From the NCBI GenBank assembly GCA_000436915.1, contig HF994054.1, positions 1 to 19,262 of the forward strand: 19,262 nt of DNA, read 5' to 3'. The position numbers and the translations under genes were made by a program. Positions within the stretch are counted from its first letter, which is position 1. Each line of letters begins with the position of its first letter. Of the stretch, positions 7,590-13,163 are shown one piece after another. Under the pieces are notes generated by a model that saw only the letters and a list, made by a program, of their open reading frames with translations, did not search any database and was not told where the DNA came from. Source of the stretch: Prevotella sp. CAG:1092. GTDB taxonomy: Bacteria; Bacteroidota; Bacteroidia; Bacteroidales; Bacteroidaceae.

Positions 7590-10421
7590 ATGAGAATTGC
7601 TTTTATATATAGATGGTGCATAATATTGATGCTGAGCTTGATGGTTCAGCCAATGTTGGCACAAAACCAAAAGAATAGTAGGCGTAATGATAATTATACG
7701 CCTACTAAGAAAGGTACGCCCGGATATTATGACTATACTGTGCGCCATCTATTCAAACAAGGACTTTGGGGCTCTGGCAAGAAGTTGCTTGACGAAGGAC
7801 TTAGCAAATACGAAACTGTTTGGTCACTAAACGAACTTATGGGCTCATATTGGTTGCACTATAAGAAATATGACAGGGCTCGCTATTTCCTTATTCGTTC
7901 ATTGCGCGACGATAACAAGAATCCACAGACATTGCAGATGCTGATGAAGGTGGAGGAGATGACACACCACTACAGCTCGGCTATTGTTTATTGCAACCAA
8001 CTACTTGAGTTGGCACCTTATGAATACAATCTATGGCGAAAGAAAATAGAGCTATACAGGCTGCAAGGAAATAATGTAGAGGCTACAAAAATGCTAAAGC
8101 GATTAGCTGAGATTTATCCTGAACGAGAGGAGGTGAGACGCGAGATTGCAGGCGACTACGAAGCACGATATCGCAAATTCAGAGAAAAGAGGAATATTGC
8201 AGGACAGGAAGAGATGCTGAGAGAACTGATAAAATTGGTTCCAAAGGATGCTGAATTCCAGATGGCTTTATGCAATTTGCTGATACAATCGGGACGTATG
8301 GAAGAAGCATTGGATGTGGCTGGTCATGCTGCTACCGTGGTGACTTATCCATACCCTTTTGTAGAAAAGAAAGCATCGATACTTGGTGACATGTCAAGAT
8401 ATGGTGAGGCTTTATCGTATGTAAGGACGGTGCAAAGAACTATCCCTGCACTTGCTCCAAGCTATGGAAAATTGAATGGACTAAGAAGCAACCTTGAGAG
8501 AGAACAAGCACGCATAGCTGCACAAAACGATCCTTATACAGCCTATGGCAGACTATATGAGAAAGAACATTCTGAGGAGGCTCTGACATATCTGCTCAAT
8601 ACATCTATGTCGCGTGGATATCTTGATGATGCTCTGATGTATATCCGTGAGGCTCGCCGCAGACGTGGCGACTCTCAAAACTTGATGTATAGGGAGTATG
8701 TTGTGCAGCGACGTTTGGGTAATACAAGAGCGGCAACAGCGATGTTGGAGAAGATTCACTCAAGATGGCCTGATAATGAGGACGCAAACGAGGAACTATG
8801 CTCTATACGCATGGAGGAAGTGCGCCACATGATGGACTTAAAGCAATGGGACGAGGCTGCAACATTGTTGGAGAAACTGGAGACATACAAGGTGGATAGC
8901 GAAACCAAAGATGCTATAGAACGCAGGCTCTTCACATGCTATGTGAATGCTGGCTACCGCCAAAAGGCGCTGATGCAGCTCGACAAGATTAGCAACAATC
9001 AGGAGATGACGGCTGAACTATATGAGGAAATAATGATGCCGTATATCAAACAGCTTATAAGCAATGGTATGATGCATAAGGCTCAAGAGGAGATACAGAA
9101 GGTACTCGATAAGGGGCATCCGTCTGCCGACATTCTGAGTATGGCAATTTCTACAGAACTGGTACTTAAAAACAACGAGAAGGCTCGCGAGCTGGTAGAA
9201 AAAGGTAAGAGGCTTTATCCCGACAATCCTTTCTTCCTACTAAAGGATGCTCAGCTAACGGCTGCAGAAGGCAACTATGCTAAAGCCTACGAGATGTTGC
9301 ACGATATGGTAGACACCTACATTGGCGACACTGCAATGGTGAAGGCTTATGCAGGCTGTTGCGAAGAGTTGGCAATGAACTATGCTAACGCTTCGGGATA
9401 TGAAGCTGCGCTGAAACTTATCGACGAAGGATTGGAATATAATCCTAAAAGCCAATCATTGATATTGGCAAAGTCGATGGTTTACGAGAAGATGAAGGAT
9501 TGGGAGAAGGCTATCGACACCTACAAGCTATATCACCCTACATATGGCGAGATACATGAATACTATCTCCGCATGGAGGCACTGAAACGCCATTTGCTTA
9601 AGCACCTTGTTACCATAGACTATCAGAGAGCACGACCATCAAGCGAGGATAATATCACATCGCAAGCCACAGTGTCGTATTCACGAATTCTTAAAAACAA
9701 CACCTATACTATGAGCATGGTATATGTAGGTAGAGATGGTTTGACTACAGCAACAGACTCTACAGAAGCAGAAGGCGGTAGTGGCATACAGATGGTTGGA
9801 GAATGGCAACACAAATGGGACGAGCGATTCACATCAAGCATCTCGGCAGGTGTGGCAACAAGGTTCTTACCTCGAATTAAGCTTGGCATCGGCGGAAACT
9901 ATGAATTTGATAACGACTGGACAGGAAGGGCAGATATATCATACCGCTTGATAGGTCAGAATAACAAGACATCGCTGATAGGTGCAGGCATTGGCGCAAC
10001 AAAGGATATCGAACCGTTTAGTTTGGGGGCAGATGTTCGAGCATTCTTTATGACAGGCAAAGATACTGAACTACTCAGCAATAAGCTATTTGTGAATGGC
10101 GGTGTTACGGCAAGATGCTTCCCTATAGAGGGCAACCGCTCTAACTTCTTTGTAACTGGAAGTGTGGGTAATGCACCAGAACTATCGCTGATAGACAACT
10201 CCATGCCTGTGAAGTTTAACCAGCTAAACACCATGTTGGGCTGTGGTGGACTATATGTAATAAACTCCATGATAGACTTTGGCATATCTGGCACATGGTA
10301 CAACATGGCAATTTCTACCAAAGAGATAAAAATGTTTGGAGAAGATACTATGCTGGTGAAAAATGGTGGCAAGAGTAAGAACTATTTATATTTAGATGCA
10401 TATGTTACGATACATTTCTAA
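7590..10421 (+). CDS. TPR protein with C-terminal outer-membrane beta-barrel, exopolysaccharide exporter-like
   Basis: A 943-residue protein from ATG 7590; a GTG at 7527 would extend it back into the glycosyltransferase gene and lose the signal peptide. Residues 1-27 are a signal peptide ending PMLAQ. Residues about 45-660 are a long series of TPR-like helix pairs (AIVYCNQLLELAPYEYNLW, MKDWEKAIDTYKLYHP and others). Residues about 675-943 show alternating aromatic/polar strands and end in YVTIHF, a typical barrel C terminus. This TPR-then-barrel layout is that of PgaA, BcsC and PelB, which carry polymer through periplasm and outer membrane; the barrel may instead be of the YaiO type. It follows the synthase by 22 nt, and its end overlaps the next gene. 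Confidence is high for the architecture and moderate for the role. Confidence 0.85.
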   Translation: MRIAFIYRWCIILMLSLMVQPMLAQNQKNSRRNDNYTPTKKGTPGYYDYTVRHLFKQGLWGSGKKLLDEGLSKYETVWSLNELMGSYWLHYKKYDRARYFLIRSLRDDNKNPQTLQMLMKVEEMTHHYSSAIVYCNQLLELAPYEYNLWRKKIELYRLQGNNVEATKMLKRLAEIYPEREEVRREIAGDYEARYRKFREKRNIAGQEEMLRELIKLVPKDAEFQMALCNLLIQSGRMEEALDVAGHAATVVTYPYPFVEKKASILGDMSRYGEALSYVRTVQRTIPALAPSYGKLNGLRSNLEREQARIAAQNDPYTAYGRLYEKEHSEEALTYLLNTSMSRGYLDDALMYIREARRRRGDSQNLMYREYVVQRRLGNTRAATAMLEKIHSRWPDNEDANEELCSIRMEEVRHMMDLKQWDEAATLLEKLETYKVDSETKDAIERRLFTCYVNAGYRQKALMQLDKISNNQEMTAELYEEIMMPYIKQLISNGMMHKAQEEIQKVLDKGHPSADILSMAISTELVLKNNEKARELVEKGKRLYPDNPFFLLKDAQLTAAEGNYAKAYEMLHDMVDTYIGDTAMVKAYAGCCEELAMNYANASGYEAALKLIDEGLEYNPKSQSLILAKSMVYEKMKDWEKAIDTYKLYHPTYGEIHEYYLRMEALKRHLLKHLVTIDYQRARPSSEDNITSQATVSYSRILKNNTYTMSMVYVGRDGLTTATDSTEAEGGSGIQMVGEWQHKWDERFTSSISAGVATRFLPRIKLGIGGNYEFDNDWTGRADISYRLIGQNNKTSLIGAGIGATKDIEPFSLGADVRAFFMTGKDTELLSNKLFVNGGVTARCFPIEGNRSNFFVTGSVGNAPELSLIDNSMPVKFNQLNTMLGCGGLYVINSMIDFGISGTWYNMAISTKEIKMFGEDTMLVKNGGKSKNYLYLDAYVTIHF

Positions 10422-11706
10422 AGGAATGGCAGCTCTCGCAACAGCTCTAATCATAGGTGGCTGTTCGAGCACAGCACAAACTAACGTGGAGCTGCCACTA
10501 TCGGAATATCATGGACTATACACTCCTTCAAACACGAAGGAGGTGCAGGAAGCTATGCACACAAACCATCCAGACTACGACTGGGGATTATGGGGGCACA
10601 ACCTCGTGAAGGTGATAAAAGACGAGATTAAAGACGAGATGTATGCCACCATAGACGGCAAGAAGAATACCAAACAGCTATGCTTCTCAAGCAACGCACT
10701 ATATGATGTGGTGCGCAACTATATCATCGACCAATACGGATATGGCAATGATAACTACAGCGAACGCATAAGCATAATGCCAATGGACAACAAGATGGCT
10801 TGCACTTGTAAGAGATGTAAAGCAAAGGGCAACACTGCTGATAATGCCACTCCTGCTGTGACAGCATTCGTAACAAAGCTCGCAAAGGAGTTTCCGCGTC
10901 ATCATTTCTTCACCTCAGCTTATCACACTACAAAGCAGGCTCCTACCACTACCCTACCTGAGAATGTGGGCGTATTTATATCCAGTTTCCCACTACCTGT
11001 ACAGGTAGACTTTAGTAAGAGCAGAGGATATAAGGAGTTTCAGACAATGGTAAAGGCATGGAAAGAGAAATGCCAACGAATATATGTGTGGGACTATGAG
11101 CGCAACTTCGATGACTATCTGTCGCCATTCCCTTGTTTGCTCTCTATGCAGTCGCGATTGCAACTATATAGCCAACTTGGAGTGTTGGGCGTATTCTTCA
11201 ATGGTAGTGGTGACGACTATTCTGCCTTCGACGATATGCAAACGCAGGTATTGGCTATGATGATGGATAATCCTGATATAAACGTTCATGACGCCATTAG
11301 CAACTATTTCAAGGAGCACTATCCTATCACCGCACCAATATTAACAAAATATTATTGGGCATTGGAGCAACGCACCAAGAAAACCAACCATGAGCTGCCA
11401 CTATATGGCAGCATGAAAGAAATGTGCGAAGCATATCTCAACGTAGACGAGTTTGTTGACTTCCGCAGAAAGCTCGATGCTGCAAGCAAGCAGACAATGG
11501 GCGACGAACGCAAACGACTAAACATATTGCTAACATCGCTTGCATATACACAGCTTGAAATGTATCGTTGTGGACTCCTGACAAAAGACGAGGAGATGGC
11601 AAACGAGATGAAGGAGATACTAAAAGGACATAGTGAAATAAAAGGTATGAGAAACCGTGATGAGGTGGGACATACTATTGAAGAATATTTGAAACTATGG
11701 AAATAA
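10402..11706 (+). CDS. DUF4838-like, putative glycoside-hydrolase lipoprotein
   Basis: A 434-residue protein from ATG 10402 (another ATG at 10396 is possible); it overlaps the exporter gene by 20 nt. The signal peptide ends LIIGGC, with lipid-acceptor Cys21. The rest matches what I know of the DUF4838 family, TIM-barrel proteins related to alpha-glucuronidase-like hydrolases: a Cys cluster C134-T-C136-K-R-C139 after SIMPMDNKMA, then IYVWDYERNFDDYLSPFP (Trp230-Asp231), then GVLGVFFNGSGDDYS, then a helical C-terminal part. The Cys cluster could bind a metal. In related secretion systems a periplasmic hydrolase trims or clears the polymer (the PgaB, PelA and BcsZ role), and this protein sits in the equivalent place. 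I infer function from family and position; no substrate is shown. Confidence 0.75.
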   Translation: MLRYISKGMAALATALIIGGCSSTAQTNVELPLSEYHGLYTPSNTKEVQEAMHTNHPDYDWGLWGHNLVKVIKDEIKDEMYATIDGKKNTKQLCFSSNALYDVVRNYIIDQYGYGNDNYSERISIMPMDNKMACTCKRCKAKGNTADNATPAVTAFVTKLAKEFPRHHFFTSAYHTTKQAPTTTLPENVGVFISSFPLPVQVDFSKSRGYKEFQTMVKAWKEKCQRIYVWDYERNFDDYLSPFPCLLSMQSRLQLYSQLGVLGVFFNGSGDDYSAFDDMQTQVLAMMMDNPDINVHDAISNYFKEHYPITAPILTKYYWALEQRTKKTNHELPLYGSMKEMCEAYLNVDEFVDFRRKLDAASKQTMGDERKRLNILLTSLAYTQLEMYRCGLLTKDEEMANEMKEILKGHSEIKGMRNRDEVGHTIEEYLKLWK

Positions 11707-12287
11707 AGGCAAAGAATATAGCACGAAATAGCATCGGTATTGCGGTAGTACTGATGGTAGGAATATTGTCGCTAACATCATGCCACAAGAGACTTGAGCC
11801 TACAGCTATACAGATAGACGACTCAATACGCCATTATCCAGCTACCATCCTTGGCGACGATTTAGAAATGGTATATGTGGTTCGCAACATAGGCAAAGAC
11901 ATGCTCATGATAAGCGATATACAGCCTGCGGTGCCAACAATAGAAGTTGACAAAGCTAATGTCGATATGATACCACCTGGCGAAGAGGCGGCGCTGAAGT
12001 TTATATATCATTCAGATAAAAACATAGGACTGGCACGACATATCATCCGAATATTCGGTAATATATACCCTTCGGGAGTAGCACAGATAATCTTTGATAC
12101 GCATGTGGTAAGACCTTCGATAGATTTATCTGACTATGAGGAATATTATCACGAACAACTAAAGAATGATGGTGAAAATACCCTCGATGAAAGAAAAGGC
12201 GCAAAAGAATATATCACTGATACCAAAACAGATGGTACAGACAAGATAAACGACAGAAATCGATATACCGATTATCCTATGGAATAA
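11697..12287 (+). CDS. DUF1573-like lipoprotein
   Basis: A 196-residue protein whose ATG overlaps the end of the DUF4838-like gene by 10 nt. The signal ends ILSLTSC, a good lipobox. Residues about 45-140 are an Ig-like strand pattern of the DUF1573 kind: YVVRNIGKDMLMISDI, then IPPGEEAALKFIYHS, then IFGNIYPSGVAQIIF. Most DUF1573 proteins have a Cys-Gly-Cys after the first strands; here it is replaced by PAVPTIE. The last 50 or so residues are charged and probably unstructured. DUF1573 domains are common in Bacteroidota periplasmic lipoproteins and are thought to be structural or binding modules. Here it probably assists the polymer export or hydrolase complex; this is inference from gene overlap. 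Confidence 0.75.
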   Translation: MEIKAKNIARNSIGIAVVLMVGILSLTSCHKRLEPTAIQIDDSIRHYPATILGDDLEMVYVVRNIGKDMLMISDIQPAVPTIEVDKANVDMIPPGEEAALKFIYHSDKNIGLARHIIRIFGNIYPSGVAQIIFDTHVVRPSIDLSDYEEYYHEQLKNDGENTLDERKGAKEYITDTKTDGTDKINDRNRYTDYPME

Positions 12288-12323
12288 AAATAATAATGAA
12301 TAAATAACTAAACCATATATATT

Positions 12324-12782
12324 ATGAAACAAATTGCAGGAATTGATACAAACAATTTTAAATTGCTTTTGGTTGATGATATACCATTAAACTTGATTCT
12401 GCTCGAGAAGATGCTCCGACCATACGAGTTTCAAATATCAAAGGCTCACAATGGTCGTGAGGCTTTGCAGTTAATACAAGAGACGCAAGACACACCAGAC
12501 GCCTTCGATTTAGCTATCGTAGACTTGATGATGCCCGAGATTGATGGCTATCAGGTAATAGAAAGCGTGAGAAAAGGATGCTATAACGACGAATTCAAAA
12601 TCAACGCTAAAGATAAAGAACAATTTCCACTGATAATACTTTCGGGAATGAACTTTAACGACGACATCACCAAGGGCTTGTCGATGGGAGCTAACCAGTT
12701 CCTCACAAAGCCTGTGGTAATGGAACGATTGTATACTGCCGTTACCGAAGAACTAACAAAGAAAGTTCAGACAGGACAATGA
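12324..12782 (+). CDS. Single-domain response regulator (CheY-like receiver)
   Basis: A 152-residue protein that is one receiver domain with almost nothing added. Acidic pair Asp18-Asp19 (LLLVDD), phosphoacceptor Asp67 (AIVDLMMPEIDG), Ser107 (IILSG) and Lys129 (FLTKPV) are all present, so it should be phosphorylated. There is no DNA-binding, GGDEF or kinase output domain, so it must act by binding another protein. It closes the cluster 36 nt after the DUF1573 gene. The likely phosphodonors are the two kinases at the head of the operon. Candidate targets are the helical-repeat protein or the synthase. A 16-bp palindrome begins 4 nt after its stop, and a terminator follows. Confidence 0.9.
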   Translation: MKQIAGIDTNNFKLLLVDDIPLNLILLEKMLRPYEFQISKAHNGREALQLIQETQDTPDAFDLAIVDLMMPEIDGYQVIESVRKGCYNDEFKINAKDKEQFPLIILSGMNFNDDITKGLSMGANQFLTKPVVMERLYTAVTEELTKKVQTGQ

Positions 12783-12785
12783 TAT

Positions 12786-12801
12786 TTGTCTTGCAAGACA
12801 A
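12786..12801. repeat. 16-bp perfect palindrome after the response regulator
   Basis: TTGTCTTGCAAGACAA reads the same on both strands, starts 4 nt after the TGA stop and has no central loop. It could be a dimeric-protein binding site, or simply part of a 3' mRNA structure; a perfect hairpin without spare loop bases is a poor terminator, and no T run follows. Confidence 0.6.
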
Positions 12802-12829
12802 TAAAACTTCAATTTGCCGATAATAAGAA

Positions 12830-12880
12830 CCGCGTACACTCGCAGCAGGATTATGCTGAGAATGTACGCGGCATTTTATT
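12830..12880 (+). terminator. Intrinsic terminator at the end of the exopolysaccharide cluster
   Basis: Arms 12830-12847 and 12854-12871 pair over 18 positions with two mismatches around loop GGATTA, then CATTTTATT. The stem is GC-rich at its base. On the other strand it follows the 51-codon minus-strand ORF at 12902-13057 and ends in a mixed T-rich stretch, so it may work in both directions. Confidence 0.75.
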
Positions 12881-12901
12881 ACTTCATCCGTAGAGAAAGT
12901 A

Positions 12902-13057
12902 TTACCAAGCTACGCTCATACCTATGGCTACGCTGGAGTTTGTAAAGAGAGGTATACCATTCTTACTGAATGAACCCAAGACCTGGTCCATAGAAATATA
13001 GAAATTGTCCCGAACTGGGGTATGTTTAGATAGAAAATTATATATTCTGATGATCAT
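12902..13057 (-). pseudogene. 51-codon minus-strand ORF, possible remnant of an outer-membrane protein tail
   Basis: Read on the minus strand from ATG 13055-13057 to TAA 12902-12904, this gives 51 residues. The last 34 or so (NFYISMDQVLG, then GIPLFTNSSVAIGMSVAW) look like the final strands of a beta-barrel: alternating hydrophobic residues and a terminal aromatic, Trp. The first 15 residues look unrelated and have no signal peptide. There is no promoter or ribosome-binding site that I can see. It lies in the 381-nt stretch between the response regulator and secDF (12783-13163), which otherwise holds only the hairpins and repeats listed. I take it as a 3' leftover of a lost gene; a real small protein cannot be excluded. 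Confidence 0.35.
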
Positions 13058-13072
13058 TTCTGATAACACAAT

Positions 13073-13109
13073 AAAAGGGCCGCTACGCTTAGTGCGTTGC
13101 GACCCTTTT
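13073..13109. terminator. Bidirectional terminator, mainly for secDF
   Basis: Arms 13073-13088 and 13094-13109 pair with two mismatches around TTAGT. The arms begin AAAAGGG and end CCCTTTT, so each strand has a T run after the stem. It lies about 55 nt past the secDF stop on the minus strand. Confidence 0.8.
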
Positions 13110-13114
13110 ATGTG

Positions 13115-13159
13115 TATATATATAATAAGGTGTTAAACCCTATATATATAATAAGGTGT
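13115..13159. repeat. AT-rich direct repeat with 26-bp period
   Basis: The same 19-base sequence (TATATATATAATAAGGTGT) is at 13115-13133 and 13141-13159, separated by TAAACCC, so it is a 26-bp unit repeated 1.7 times. It sits in the 3' untranslated region of secDF, just before its terminator. Confidence 0.85.
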
Positions 13160-13163
13160 CTAA

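Noticed and set aside
12924..13001. Plus-strand 25-codon ORF (MATLEFVKRGIPF...)
   Set aside because: It is short, has no ribosome-binding site, and is antisense to the more protein-like minus-strand 12902-13057 reading frame.
12890..13070. Insertion-sequence or integrase remnant in the intergenic stretch
   Set aside because: No terminal inverted repeats, target duplications or transposase-like motifs were found; the only coding-like signal resembles an outer-membrane barrel tail.
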